From: Flectonema sp. DT1601
Lineage: Eukaryota > Euglenozoa > Diplonemea > Diplonemida > Diplonemidae
Assembly (NCBI GenBank): GCA_964019425.1
Contig: OZ025782.1
Coordinates: 1,718,532 to 1,782,531 of the forward strand
Direction of reading: 5' to 3'
DNA length: 64,000 bases
The notes under the pieces were generated by a model, which had not been told where the DNA came from, searched no databases, and worked only from the letters and a program-made list of their open reading frames with translations. The translations under genes were made by a program, and so were the position numbers. Below, in pieces: positions 21,593 through 34,614 of this stretch; the first letter of the stretch is position 1, and every line of letters starts with the position of its first letter.

Positions 21593-21834
21593 CCAAGTAG
21601 TTGAGCCAACTACTTATGAGATTTACAGTAAGCGTTTCTAGCCTGAGCTTTTATCTGTTTGTTTTGTAATTCTTAGTAATTACTTTTTGTTTGTAGAATG
21701 TTAACTTAATTTATATATATTTTATACAGATGTTTGTTATAGATTATGAAGAGGGGGTTTTTAATGGTAATCCCATGTCGTTAATATTTCTAATATTTAT
21801 TTATATTATTTTTTTTCTTATAGTCCGAAGGATA

Positions 21835-24800
21835 ATGGATATCAGTGGGGATGATACGGTGGTAGCGGGGCACTCTGACTCTTTTGGTATGTCGCTGCCT
21901 CCGGCATCTGGACCGCAATGGGAGACACCACAACCAAGTGATACCAGCTCATCAGCAATTGAATACTCTACGAAGGCTATTAGTGTTCGGGTTGTAATCG
22001 CATTGTTGTGTTTGGTCTCAATTATATCGTCTGTTTCTGTCATAAGTTCCTTCAGTACAGTCGTTTGCGATGAAGCAATATCCGATACAAGAGAGACAGC
22101 TGATAACGCCACTGGAGAATGCTTCAATCAAGCCTCTTCGAGCTTAGAAACAAACAGCAGAGACCTAATGGTGTTATCATCAAATTCAATTGGACGATTA
22201 ACAAATATATTCTTCGAATCTTTTTATACTCATATCCGACAGCTTATAGTTCAGGTAGAGTCAGCTAATAATGATACAGAACGGTACAATTGGGAGTGGT
22301 GGAAGACGCTACAAAAACCTATGGCGAAGTCTCTTCGACTGTCGTCTGAGAGTGGCCTGGCCCTCTTAGGAATTCAAAGCGATCAATTTACCCAGTATTA
22401 TTTAGACGTTGTTGGACTCGCATCAGGGGACACAGTCGGAGCAGCCTTCTACGATGACACCCAACAATCTAAATTGGGTTTCGCAAGTTCGAATACAGGA
22501 AAGATTATTGTCCCACTTCCGGGCCTTGATTTTCACCCACTACGAGTTGGTCCACTCGCTGCCATATCAGAGTTTGACATTATACCAAAAGAAAAACTAG
22601 TCTGGACAGATATTTACGAGTTATCAATTTTTATAGGTGTGATTCTATCATACCACATCCGTGACGTAAATAACCGTCCTGTGTATATGTATGTTGCAGC
22701 GACGATTCCAAAAATATCACTCTACCTAAAAGAGATATCGGAGGGAACAAAGAATGAGACGGGAGCTGATATAAGGATTTACTTTACAATTGCTTCAAGT
22801 TGGATATCAACGGCATTGCGAGATGTTGGCACGGATGATGCTAACAGAGAGGCAGATAAAAGAAACCAAACAGGTCTGCTTACAGGAGTCTCTCACGGAC
22901 AAGCAGTAGTCGAAAAGAGTCCTGGAAAGATCGTACTTGATGGAACCTTTAAAGTTTTAAAAGACGTGGAGGCAACTGATCCTGTGATTAGAGGAATTGC
23001 AAAAAGGATTCAAATCCACGGTCATGATCGATACTCACTCACAGACAGAGGAATTATTGAGATAGAAGACAATAACACTACAGTGATGGAAGATTTCTTC
23101 ATCAGTACAAAAAGAGTTAAAAGAGATGGTATCGACTGGTGGCTCACATTAGGACTCCCTTCAGAATTTGCCCTCGGTGAAGTCGGCAGAGCAAACGCTG
23201 CGACAAAGACTCTACTTGCTAAAAGGAGTGCATCTGTTGAAAGCGACTGGACGAAGTCGCGAAGAAATATGATTCTGTTGGCTGTTGGAATCTCACTCTC
23301 GATGGTGTTATTTCTGATTATCGCAAATCATTTAATTTGGAGAAGTACAACAAAACTAAACACATCAATGCAAAAGGTCGCTGATATGCAACTTGATGAC
23401 ATCGCATTTGGTGATGTTGAAGCTCTATCGAGATTCCATGAAGTCAGACAAATGCAAGTTGCATTTGCGAAGATGGTTAAAAATCTTAAAGAGTACAAGG
23501 CATACGTTCCAAGTGCTGTCCTCCATGGTACAGCTCATGTCGTTGCGGAACCCCCAACTGGTAATATTTCCGTTGTTTTCACTGACATCGTATCATCAAC
23601 ACACCTTTGGTCATTATCACATTGTGGAATGAATACCGCCCTTGAAATTCATAATGACATCATGAGAAAAGTTTTAATTGAGTTTAAAGGTTACGAAGTA
23701 AAGACAATCGGAGACGCCTTTATGGTGGCTTTTCAAGATCCTCTGACTGCTCTTGGATTCTGTTTTAGAGTACAAAATATGTTACTAAAACAAGAATGGC
23801 CTACTGAGATAGGTCTCCCTCCGCAATACTCTGATAACGATCAAAAGAAACTTTTGTGGAATGGAATTAGAGTCAGAATGGGATGTCACAATGGGGAAGT
23901 TATAACTGAAGAAAACCCTTTAACAAGTCGCATTGACTATAGAGGAACGACAGTCAACATTGCTAGTAGGCTTGAGTCGAAAGCTTTACCAGGAACTGTT
24001 TGTATCAGCGATTCGCTTAGAAATTATCTAAAGGAAATTGACATGAACACTATTGGTAATCCAACGATTGTAAATCATGGAGAGCATGAGTTAAAAGGAC
24101 TTGGTGATGGTCACACGCTTCATATTGCTTGTCCTAGAAATCTCTCTGACAGACTCGGTAAGAGAGGTAACGGATCTGGATTCTTATCTCCAGCTGCTGC
24201 TTATGAAGTTTCAACTACCGCAAGTCCTTCAGTTATATCAGTCGGAGGTGATAGAGATACTCCTGTAGCTGTTCCTGTTATGACAACAAATAAGAGAACA
24301 GGTCTCTCACTTGTAGGGGGAGAGGTCACTGTTGCTGTTTGTAAGTTAATTGAGTGCGATGGTAAAAAGGTATTCGAAAACTGTAATCTTCTTGTACGAG
24401 TCTCAATAGAGTCTGCGTCACAGACTGATGGTGTCGTTAGCACTGTGAGTGGTGATAGAATTGTTGTTGCCTGGAATGGGTCAAAACCTTGTAAAATGCA
24501 TACGGCAGCTTCACTTCGTTTCGCTTCTCAATTACAACGTCGTGCAGACTCCATATCTCGAATTGGTATTGCTACTGGTGATATGCTGCATGGTAATGTC
24601 GGTACTCATAAACAACGGTTTAATACAATATTCGGACGTCCATTACGGATAGCTGAAGCCTCAGTTGAAGAAGCGTTCTCTCTCAATACGTTTTCAATAT
24701 TCGCTGACTGTACTCAACAGAACAGAGCAAGTCACAGTGATGCTATTGCTCCATTTCTTCGAATAACAGATATCTGGCTTGATACTTTCAATCAGAGAGA

Positions 24801-25256
24801 AATTGTTCTGTTTCAAGTGTTAACTTCACAGCTTCTTGAACAAATTGAAATAGCATGGTCGTCTGAATTGTATGTGTTTGTTGTTTCTTTACAAAGTATG
24901 TGTGTAAGTTATATTAATTTTTTATCCTAACAACCCACAGAGAAACGAATCAACAGCACAGTGTTGCTGACCATAATAGAGCAGTCAGCGCTGTCCTGAA
25001 TGGCAATATCTCTGCACTGGAGCAATTGCAATTTGAACTTGCGAAAACCGCTGATCCAGTTGTCCAGGTATGTTTTAAAAAAAAAAAATAAGTGGTTTAT
25101 TTTCATCTGTTTTAAGTTAGAAACAAAAAACAAAAAAAAAAACAACAACAACAGAAAGTAATAGAAAATCTTTGGACCCGGGTTGAAAAAGGAGAGCCAT
25201 TCTTAGGCTATCGTGTGGCGGTACACTTCAGCAACAAACCTCACGTCGTTAATTAA
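21835..25256 (+). CDS. Two-pass membrane adenylate/guanylate cyclase with tandem cyclase-like domains, three exons
   Basis: Class III cyclases make cAMP or cGMP. Exons 21835-24869, 24941-25067 and 25155-25256 give about 1087 residues. TM1 is at about 51-75 (VVIALLCLVSIISSVSVISS); a roughly 400-residue loop with N-glycosylation sequons follows and resembles a double-Cache-type sensor; TM2 is at about 480-502 (MILLAVGISLSMVLFLIIAN), followed by a HAMP-like linker. The first cyclase domain (about 575-740) has FTDIVSSTHLW, KTIGDAFMVAF and DYRGTTVNIASRLES, so both metal Asp and the transition-state Asn and Arg are present. A second region (about 825-990) keeps the fold markers SGDRIVVAW, IGIATGDMLHGNVG and FGRPLRIAEAS but lacks the first metal Asp motif and looks inactive. 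The start is 12 bases after acceptor TTCTTATAG (21823). Introns are 71 and 87 bp. A flagellar or surface receptor role is inferred. Confidence 0.9.
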
Positions 25257-26104
25257 ACTAATTTTAGTAACAGAAAACAGATCAAATTATACTAGCAAAT
25301 ACATTGTATTGCAAGCATAGGATACTCGAGTCCCTGTCTGCAGAGCAATGCGATGTGAAACTAAGTAAAAATCACTTTACAATAATTATTCCATTTTTTT
25401 TTTTTTTTTTTTTTATATCACACTTAATTTCTATTTACCAATTTTCATGTCTTGCAGTAGACATCATGATTTATTTTGTTTACCTTCTTTGGAAAGGGAT
25501 GAAATTGCTGATGTGATTTATGTTCTTGCGGTGTGTATTCTTTTTCTGTTGTCACTCCATGATGTTAGAAGTGATCTCCGTTTTCCGAGCCTTCATTCTG
25601 CTCAAAATATTTATTTATTTAAGTGGCTTCACTGCTGGTTACGCAGCTTTTCATATTCTAACTTTTTGATTTCGGTTCCGTTATTCCCCTCCTCACTTCA
25701 TTTATTGTCCGGTGTGGTAGAGTTATCTTTCCCTTTAGTTTTGATTATTTTTACATCTCAAGCAAATAATGAGAGAGCGGGAAAAAAAAAAAAAAAAAAA
25801 AAAAAACTGCATTACTGATTTACTGCTGCACCAATCAATGGTAGTAGTTTGCTGGCGTCAGTTTTTAGTTTTAGTTTTTCGTATTTTTGTCCACAGAAAA
25901 GAGAATTTCTGAGAAAATATCTAAGGCAGATTTTTTCCTCTCTCGTATAGAATAAATGTGTTTGAGAAATCTTGTTGAGACTTACAACAACAAGTTGCAG
26001 GGCAATCATTGTATACTTCCTACGTTTGGTCTAACAAGGTCGATGAGTCTGATCACTTTTTTTCTCGAAGAGCGTAATATTGTTAACACCTTCATAAGTT
26101 GTTT

Positions 26105-26150
26105 CTGATTTTGTGCACAAACAAAAATAAAGTGTGAATAAGCTATTTTA
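26105..26150 (-). repeat. Dispersed repeat family B, partial copy on the minus strand
   Basis: Read on the minus strand it gives CACACTTTATTTTTGTTTG followed by TGCACAA and CAAAATC, matching the CACACTTTTATTTTGTTTG, TGCGCAA and CAAAATC blocks at 32445-32595. A weaker partial copy may lie at 5596-5636 on the same strand. Confidence 0.45.
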
Positions 26151-27108
26151 ATGACGAATGATGGTCATGGTCCACCAAAATCAATTTCAACAAAGTCCGT
26201 TCATTTTTTATTTTTATTTTTTTTTGTTCCCTCACCCCCCATGTTTTTAATCACCTAAAGTCTAGTCAGTTATTTCCTTATTTTAATTCTCTTTTTTTCT
26301 TTTTTAAAGTCATTTCCTGTCATCATGTTGAACGCATGTAAGAAAGATCCATTCCGTTGAACCAAATTCAGCGACGCTGAGTCTTTGGAATCGGCTTCTA
26401 CTATGTTTGTTTTACTCGATGAGAACACCGTTAGCAGGATGGTGTTTTTATTTTATAAATCGTAGCACTTACAGACTGACACTTACTAAAAGGTTAGCAA
26501 ATATGTATGGTCTGAGGAAAGGTTTTTTTAAAAAAAAATTTAGCTTCGAAAAAAAAAAAAAACCAACTATTTCGTTTGATGTCCTTGCGATTTTGATTGA
26601 TTTCGATTTTTTTTTTGTGTAATTTGTTTTTTTGTGATAACCGACCAAAATACTAACTTGAGATTATCATGTCGTTGCCATTTAGGTTATTTTCTTTTTT
26701 TTTCTCCTCCTCCTTTTCCTCCTTTCTGCATGTTTATTTTTTTGCACCGTCTTTGTAAGAAACTATAAGTTATATTTTTGTACTGCAAGTAGTTTCTTAT
26801 ACGAACTTTGATTAAGTATTTTCCTTTGACATACTTTTTTTTTTTTTTTTTTTTCCCTTTACCACTTACTGCGGTATCACTGGGAATCCCAAAGAGCTAC
26901 TAGGTTCTCTTTGGACTGTGGAACTCAGTTGATTGACTCGCAGATATGGAACAACAGAAAAGTTATTTGATGTTTTCAAGACTTTATATCCTTACTGGTG
27001 CGTGTTTTTTTTTTTTTTTTTTTTTTTAAAACCATAAACTCATACACCAAACTATCTCTTTAGATAAACTTAACACTCCAATCGCTACTTTGTAACTTAC
27101 AGGAGAAG

Positions 27109-27224
27109 AAACTATTCAGATTAAGAACCGTTACTTATCATGGTTGATGATTTTTAATTTCTTTTGCCGACAGTATTACTGCCTACGATCGGCAAAAAAA
27201 TACAAGGTTTTATCTGAATAGTTT
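27109..27224. mobile_element. Short inverted-repeat element (MITE-like), copy 1
   Basis: AAACTATTCAGAT at 27109-27121 is matched by its inverted copy ATCTGAATAGTTT at 27212-27224, giving a 116 bp non-coding element with 13 bp perfect terminal inverted repeats. Related sequence occurs at 44155-44272 and 33081-33123. A DNA-transposon-derived MITE is the simplest reading; target-site duplication is masked by flanking A/T runs. Confidence 0.65.
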
Positions 27225-27839
27225 TTTTTTAATTTTTTTTTATTTTTTATATAATATTATACCGATGCTTGCGCTTATGGAACTCGTTAAAAAAATGTAT
27301 TCATTTTTTTTTCGAGTCCTATCTTTGATATAAAACTAGTTTTCATTCATCTTGCGTTAAAAAAAGTTATTAAAGTTATTATTTATTTTTTTTTTTTTTT
27401 TTTAAAGTGGTCAACTGTTGTTGCTCGCTGTTTGCTGTATCATTGGGACAGAACAAAACTGTTTTTATGATCTCCTCGTTGAGCAGTGTTTTCGTGATTT
27501 TCATTTGAATAAAGAACCTAGAAATCGTTTTTTTTTTTTTTTTTTCTTTCATTCTCATATTTTCAATCGAGTAAATGCACGCCAGCTGTTGACTTGATCA
27601 TCTCATTGAGTTTCTGTCGCGTTCGTTTCCTACGCATTGATGGCGTAGCAGCCGTAGTCTCCTTTAACTTCATTCCTGTTAAGAGTTGACTTCAATCGTT
27701 TGTAAAAAAATGAATATTCGAATCTACTTCCTCCTAGTTTTATCCGTTGGTTATGTGTTTTGGAATTTCTTTCTCTCTCTTTCATATACCGTACGTTTTT
27801 CAAAAAACCTCAGCTGAGGGTTGTGTAGGAAAGTTTGTT

Positions 27840-29019
<1,180 letters not shown>

Positions 29020-30132
29020 TGATTTATTAAAACAATTATTAATTATAATCGGACTGCCTTTTGGAAGTGGCTTTTTTAATAGAACGTAGGGCTCGTATCA
29101 AGGCACATGAAAAAATAAAAAAAAAAAAACACATTATTTTAGTTGCGATGTTTTATTTCTTTTTGAGATATCAATGAGGGACGCGTGTCAAAACAAAAAA
29201 AAAACTAGTATACTGTGTTTCTAAGCAGTTTTCTATCCAAATACGGAATCATAGTAAATGTCTTCTTTTCTCCAGCCTACGTTACTGCTTGTGGTTGTCT
29301 TTGTGTTTCTCACTCAGTTGGGTGATAAGGTGGGGGTGATGTCATTCAATGGTGTTTCCTGAAGAATAAGGCAAGCTGTTTTTTTTTTTTTTTTTACTTC
29401 GTGCATGCAGTAAGTAGGTTTTTGGCATTTACTTTAGTTCCTTGTTGCTGGCCGCTTGCGGTTTTGCGGATCGTATTTTTTATTCGTTCTTCGTCGATAC
29501 TTTTCGTTTCTTTTCTTGGGGATGTTTCTTTTTACTTTTTCTTATGTACCCCCCCGACCTAGTTCTTATATTTCGTGTTTCGGTTGGCGTAGTAATTATG
29601 GCGTTTTAAATTTAACCGCGATTATGTCGTCAATTAGTTTATTATTAAATTTTCTTTTTTTCTTTCTCATTTGCGTGGTTTGATTTGCTATAACGCAGTC
29701 AGCCTTGTGATTGAAACGCTACGCATCATAATCTGCACCAACCAGTGTAGAGAGTGAGATATAGACAAGCGTTTACTTACATTTCATCGTTAAAAAAAAA
29801 AAATAAAAAAAATAAAAAGGGAAAAAAAGTATGGCTGTTTTTTATTTATTTTTTGTTTTTGTTCTTTTTTGATCTATCTTTCCCAGCCGTCATTCTTAAG
29901 TTAGTTCCTTTGTATCGTCGCTTTGCTTTCGCCAGCACTTGTGTAGGGTCACCTTACCAGGTAGTTGAAATTACGTGTCGAATTGTTATTTATGTCACGT
30001 TATATTTATTTATTTTATTTTATTTTTTAAATTTATAATTTTTTCCACAGGTTTTTTTTTTTCCCAAAAAAAAACATGCTGAAAAACAAGTCTGGTTAGA
30101 TAAGATAAATAACAAAAAAAAAAAAAAAAAAA

Positions 30133-30741
30133 ATGGATATTTTTGGTGACTACGATGAGTCCTCAGCATCTGTTCCAACTCCCACTCCTGGAAAACAGAT
30201 AAATCGATCGACATCAATTCCTGGTTTGTGGATTATTGAAGAGCTCTTATCAAACGAAGGAGCTGAAACTGCTTTGTGTCATTCCTTAGCAGCAGGATGG
30301 GGGACTGACTCTGTAAATAACCAAGCCATGATGTTTGGTGAGATGCCTATTTGGGTCAACGAGTTGGAAGACGTCATCCGACAGTCTGTATCAAAGAATA
30401 ATATTCCGTTTAAGGTTCACAAATACAATCAACTAATTCTAAATAGATATACTGGAGAAGAGGGGTTAGTTCCTCATGTCGATCTTGCAAAGTTCGAAGA
30501 CTACATTGTGGGTGTTACTCTGTGTGGTACAGCGACTTTTGTCTTTACGCCACTGTCAGGAGGATCGCCTACCTCATTCTTCCTGAAACAGGGTGATGCG
30601 TATCTCATGAGCGGCAATGCTCGATATAATTATACTCATGGGATACCTGAGTCCGAGTATGATGTAGATGATCACGGTAATCAAATACCTCGCACAATGC
30701 GAGTTTCTATCACGCTTCGGAAATTAGTAGAAGATGAATAA
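30133..30741 (+). CDS. AlkB-like 2-oxoglutarate/Fe(II) dioxygenase
   Basis: AlkB homologues oxidatively demethylate or hydroxylate nucleic acids or proteins. The 202-residue product has the core double-stranded beta helix: YNQLILNRYTGEEGLVPHVD (about 99-118, with iron ligands H116 and D118 in the HxD motif), FEDYIVGVTLCGTATFVF, LKQGDAYLMSGNARYNYTHGI (second iron His in YTHGI) and RTMRVSITLRKL (2OG-binding Arg). The pattern NRYxGxxGLxPHVD with ARYxxTHGI is closest to the ALKBH8/ALKBH6/ALKBH7 group rather than to DNA-repair ALKBH2/3, and no RNA-recognition or methyltransferase domain is attached. The ATG directly abuts an A19 leader, with acceptor at 30050. It ends 52 bases before the acceptor of the SWEET gene, a tight same-strand pair. 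Confidence 0.87.
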   Translation: MDIFGDYDESSASVPTPTPGKQINRSTSIPGLWIIEELLSNEGAETALCHSLAAGWGTDSVNNQAMMFGEMPIWVNELEDVIRQSVSKNNIPFKVHKYNQLILNRYTGEEGLVPHVDLAKFEDYIVGVTLCGTATFVFTPLSGGSPTSFFLKQGDAYLMSGNARYNYTHGIPESEYDVDDHGNQIPRTMRVSITLRKLVEDE

Positions 30742-30900
30742 CTCTCTTAAATAAGACCTGTTGATTGATGTTATACGTTTTCTCTTTTAACAGCGACACA
30801 TTAAAGCAGTCTTTGACTACATTGTTTTCGAGAAGTGTAGTTTTCCTGTTTATAATAATAACTCCAAGTAAAATTTAAGAATCCCATAAAAAATAAAAAA

Positions 30901-31611
30901 ATGGATGAAAAACTGTTGGAAGCGCGGGCCATGTACGGCAACGAAGCTGTTTCTTTTTTGCAGGTGGCGCCACCCGTAGCAGCCATGTTAATGATATTGA
31001 GTCCGACTACTACTTTGTGGCACGCAAACTCTATTGGCAGTACGGGTAACTTACCAATTATGCCTTATGCTTTGATGATGGCAAATAGCTTTGTACAGAG
31101 CGTTTTCGGAATCCTCTTGAATGACATGTCAATAACAATAACAAATACCTTCGGATTACTGTGTGCTATCCTATACTGTGGAATCTGGTTGAGGAATAGG
31201 GATAAAGGTTCAATGCCGGTTAAGTCAGCATTCATGTCGGTTCTTGCGATATTTATTATTCTCATGACATTATTAACATTGCCGTCAACTGATTCACAGA
31301 CTGTTTCATTGGTTGGAATGTTTGGTGCCATGGTGATTGTTTTTATGTTTTCGGGACCTCTGGTTACACTATCCCATGTCGTTCGTACCAAGAATTCATC
31401 AAGCTTAACATTGCCTTATGCTTTAGCTGGTCTGGCTTGTTGCTCGTTATGGGCGCTGTATGGTTATTTAGTAGTGCAAGAAGCTGCAGTTTGGGTTCCG
31501 AATACACTCGGAATCCTTCCGTGTCTCTCTCAGTTATTGTTATTGATCAGGTACCCCAGCAGATTAATATCACCAAAGGGAACACCGTTGATATCTGTTC
31601 TTGATGTGTAA
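30901..31611 (+). CDS. SWEET-family sugar transporter
   Basis: SWEET proteins are uniporters that let sugars cross membranes down their gradient. The 236-residue product has seven hydrophobic segments arranged as two three-helix MtN3 units joined by a linker helix: APPVAAMLMILSPTTTLW, LPIMPYALMMANSFVQSVFGI, ITITNTFGLLCAILYCGIWL, AFMSVLAIFIILMTLL, LVGMFGAMVIVFMFSGPLVTL, LTLPYALAGLACCSLWALYG and VPNTLGILPCLSQLLLLI. Hallmarks are the Pro in each first helix, the LPxxPY/LTLPYAL pair and the TxxVPNTLG segment near the end. Length is typical. The start follows an A-rich leader, with acceptor TTTTAACAG ending at 30793. No intron seen. Confidence 0.93.
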   Translation: MDEKLLEARAMYGNEAVSFLQVAPPVAAMLMILSPTTTLWHANSIGSTGNLPIMPYALMMANSFVQSVFGILLNDMSITITNTFGLLCAILYCGIWLRNRDKGSMPVKSAFMSVLAIFIILMTLLTLPSTDSQTVSLVGMFGAMVIVFMFSGPLVTLSHVVRTKNSSSLTLPYALAGLACCSLWALYGYLVVQEAAVWVPNTLGILPCLSQLLLLIRYPSRLISPKGTPLISVLDV

Positions 31612-32140
31612 GCATTTGCAATAACTGAATTGCGTTGCTCTTCATATTAGCTCACGTTACGTTGGTTTTTTTTTGATATCCTGCGACATGAATTGGCTCA
31701 CAGCTGTTATTCACAGTTTTTGTTGTTGTCACTCTGTGAAGCTACTGATTGAATTTCACCCCCCTTTTTATTTTTTTTTTCGAGTCAAGTAATTTACGAT
31801 TGCTGACTTTGAAAATAATCCAAAGAGACAAACCTAGTATACTATATACGATAGCACGTATCGTATCTATAGCTGAATCTTATTAAAGCAATTTGTAATA
31901 ATTCGAACCGTCACTCGGATAGTAGTAGTGTTTTCACGATGCAAAAAATGAGTCTGGAAATAGATTCGTTTTTTTGATCGTGTATGCTTTCGAGAGTGCG
32001 TTTTTTATTTTTATATATAAAATTTGTATTTGTATTATTATTATTATTATTATTATCCTCTATAAACGAGGGAGGAATGGTCTAGCTGAATAGATCCATG
32101 TTTTCATAATATTTCTGTATGTCTGCAGTGAAGAATTAAC

Positions 32141-32175
<35 letters not shown>

Positions 32176-32444
32176 TGCCTCTCGCTGGCTTCTCCTTGTA
32201 GTTATACCGTCGCAGCTGTGCAGGAAAAAAGCGTTTGAAAAAATCTTCTTTTTAGTTGCCTCTGATCTGTGTAGACTTGTACAAAAAAAAACAAAATAAA
32301 ATAAAATAAAATTAAAAAAGCGACTTTTGCACTTTCTTTCATTTGTTTGGTATGTCGCGAATCTCACTTGGCATCGTTCTCTCATTATATTCTTTTTTTT
32401 TTTTTTTTTTTTGCATTGCAACTTACAGTTGATTGTGAAAAAAA

Positions 32445-32595
32445 AGAATCGGCAAACTTCACTTTTTTACTTGCTCACACACTTTTATTTTGTTTGTGCG
32501 CAACCGGTACAAAATCCTAATAAAGGAATAGGTTAGTTACGCTGCCACAATTCTCTTTCTACCGAACATTGGGTTTGTAGGTACAAAAAAAAAAA
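32445..32595 (+). repeat. Dispersed repeat family B, copy 1
   Basis: Shares an ordered set of blocks with 42507-42632: AGAATC, CTCACAC..TTTT.TTTGTTTG, TGCGCAACC, AGGTTAG, GCCA.AATTCT, TTCTACCGA and GGGTTTGT.GGTACAAAA followed by an A run. About 10 kb apart, same strand. Confidence 0.75.
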
Positions 32596-33080
32596 ATGTT
32601 GAGCAGACTCTCTTTAGCTCCCACAGTTAAGCAAGTTTGCCGATCATTCGTAACAAAGTAAAATTGGATAATGCGAAAAAAAAAAAAAAAAATTACAGAA
32701 TGAAAAAAAAAAAAAAAAAAAAAATTGACACACTTTTTATAACATAAACAACTCGATAGCTTTCCCCGCTGTTCACTCACCTTTGTTGATGAATTTGGTC
32801 AGTTTTTTTTTCCCCCTTTTTTTTTTAAAAATAAAACCCTTTTACTAATTCAGTTTTGTTGAACACCCAATTAATGTTAAAAAGCAATCGAAACCTCACT
32901 AAATAATATTCTCCATCTGTTTTTGTTTGTGATCAACCAAGAAAAAAAACCTCTAAGACGGTAAGAAACGAGCAGGTTTTGGGCCACTTTATGTTGGCTT
33001 TTTTTGGTGTATTTTGGGCCATAACCCTTTTTTATTTGCTGTGCAATACCCCATTTTTGCTTCTTATTTTTTTTTATTGT

Positions 33081-33123
33081 ACCGACGCAGTCGGTATGAA
33101 ACATAAGGCTAATCTGAATAGTT
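33081..33123 (-). mobile_element. Fragment of the short inverted-repeat element, copy 3
   Basis: On the minus strand it begins AACTATTCAGATTAGCCTTA and TGTTT, matching one end of the elements at 27109-27224 and 44155-44272, and includes the small palindrome CCGACGCAGTCGG at 33082-33094. Confidence 0.55.
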
Positions 33124-33738
33124 CTTCTTCTTCTTCTTCTTTTTTTTTTTTCTCTCCTCGCGTGTTTATTCTCAGTAACCTGAATGTATGTTCTTTTTTT
33201 TTAAAAATTGAGCTTATTGTGATTATAATTGTAGAGAGGGTAATATTAATGGATTTTCTGGATAACGTTCGTGCTTTCGACAAATATTTTGCTTTGCAAT
33301 ACATACATAGTTATACGCTGCTTGTTCGTCGAGTTTTTCCAAATGTTAACTCCTTGGGTTATGTTAAGGCCGCCACCCCATCGCACTCAATGCTCAATGT
33401 GGGCTTTGTAAGCAATTTCTAATAGAAACTACGGTTTTATTTTATTTACTATTTTTTTTTTTTGTTAAAAAAAAACTATGCAACTCCGATTTACTTTGCA
33501 GAGAAAAGAGAAAAGAAAGAAAGAAAAAAAAAAAAATTAAAAAAATTAAATAAGCGTTCTTATTCATTCTCTTTTTTTTTATTAGTATACCTCTTGAGGG
33601 AATGTTTTCTTTATCGCTGGCATTGTGTCATTTCCACAGCTATTTTTTTTTTGGCTGATTTTCTAGTGTGTTTCGCAGACATTATAAAATTATCTTCACT
33701 AACAAAATTTTCACAGAAGGAAAAAAAAAAAAAAAAAA

Positions 33739-34526
33739 ATGGCCGCATTAACAACAGCTGACTACATGTCAGCTAACCAGATACCGCTTTTGATTGATGC
33801 ATTGAAATCTTCGTTGGAGAAGGACAAACCTTTGGACCCGTTGGAGTACATATCCGAAATAGTGAAGAGCGTTCCAAAACACAAAATGATAATAAAAGGA
33901 GCTCCAGCTTCTGGAAAGGGTACTCAATGTGATAAATTAGTTAAGCAATTAGGTGTCATACACATCAGCACTGGAGATATATTACGCGATGAAATAGCAA
34001 AGAAAAGCAAACTTGGGATGAAAGCAAAAGAGCATGTCGCTGCTGGGAGGCTAGTCCCGGATGAATTAGTCATTGATTTGGTTAAAAACAGACTTCAGCA
34101 GAAGGATGTAGAAGAAAGGGGTTGGCTTTTGGATGGGTTTCCAAGAACAAGTACACAAGCAAGGATAATGATTAAGGAAGGAATTATACCCGAATGTGTT
34201 ATGAGACTTGATGTGCCTGACAAGGATATTATTAATCGAGTTCAAGGTCGAAGAATAGATCCAATCACAAAAAAGGTATATCACATAACTAACAAACCAC
34301 CACCACCAGGAGTAAAGGTCGTCCAACGTCCTGATGACACTATCACTGCTATTAAACTTCGTCTTCAAACGTACCATTCTAATTTAGACTCAATGCTTGC
34401 CTGTTACACGTGTCCTGTATACGTTATTAGGGGAAACAACGAAAATCAGGTTCACAGCAAAATCATTTCAGCCTATCAGAAACTAAGGTGGTCAAAACTT
34501 CATAAGGGATCGAGTCCTAAGATGTA

Positions 34527-34527
<1 letters not shown>
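33739..34527 (+). CDS. Adenylate kinase with N-terminal RIIa/DPY30-like motif
   Basis: Adenylate kinase interconverts ATP plus AMP and two ADP. The 262-residue product has the P-loop GAPASGKGT at about 55-63, STGDILRDEI and GRLVPDELV for AMP binding, LDGFPRT at about 132-138 and a long LID with GRRIDPITKKVYHITNKPPPPG, so it is a long-type kinase with an apparently intact active site. The first 45 residues (YMSANQIPLLIDALKSSL then DPLEYISEI) match the RIIa/DPY30 dimerisation helix pair that in AK7, AK8 and CPC1-type proteins docks to axonemal anchoring helices. A flagellar location is therefore likely. The ATG abuts an A18 leader; acceptor at 33716. No intron. The stop is followed at once by (ATT)n and a tRNA-like remnant. 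Confidence 0.93.
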
Positions 34528-34557
<30 letters not shown>

Positions 34558-34614
34558 GAACCCCCTACCGTTCAGGGCTTCAGTCCGGCACCAACACCAC
34601 TGCGCTATTACGGA
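34527..34614 (-). pseudogene. tRNA-like remnant ending in an (AAT)n tract
   Basis: On the minus strand, TAGCGCAGTGG (A box and D arm), a CTGAAG-type anticodon loop and GGGGTTCGAAT (B box and T loop) occur at tRNA spacing over 34554-34614. The D stem GCGC/GTGC can pair, but the anticodon stem is poor and the 3' acceptor is missing; in its place the sequence runs straight into about nine AAT units (34527-34554). The loop resembles tRNA-Phe (GAA). It is best read as a tRNA-derived retroposed scrap or SINE end, not a working tRNA. Confidence 0.6.

Larger units (their letters stand above)
31612..33738. other. Intergenic with repeat copies
   Basis: No gene. Contains an (ATT)n run at 32034-32056, a T36-like run near 32140-32174, a family B repeat copy at 32445-32595, and an inverted-repeat element fragment at 33081-33123. 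An acceptor TTTTCACAG ends at 33716 for the adenylate kinase gene. Confidence 0.55.

Noticed and set aside
21730-21834. Longer cyclase start at 21730
   Set aside because: The extra 35 residues cross a T-rich acceptor ending at 21823 and are Phe/Ile-rich; the ATG at 21835 directly follows the acceptor.
31895-31925. Minus-strand GGTTCGAAT resembling a tRNA B box
   Set aside because: No matching A box at tRNA distance and no stems.
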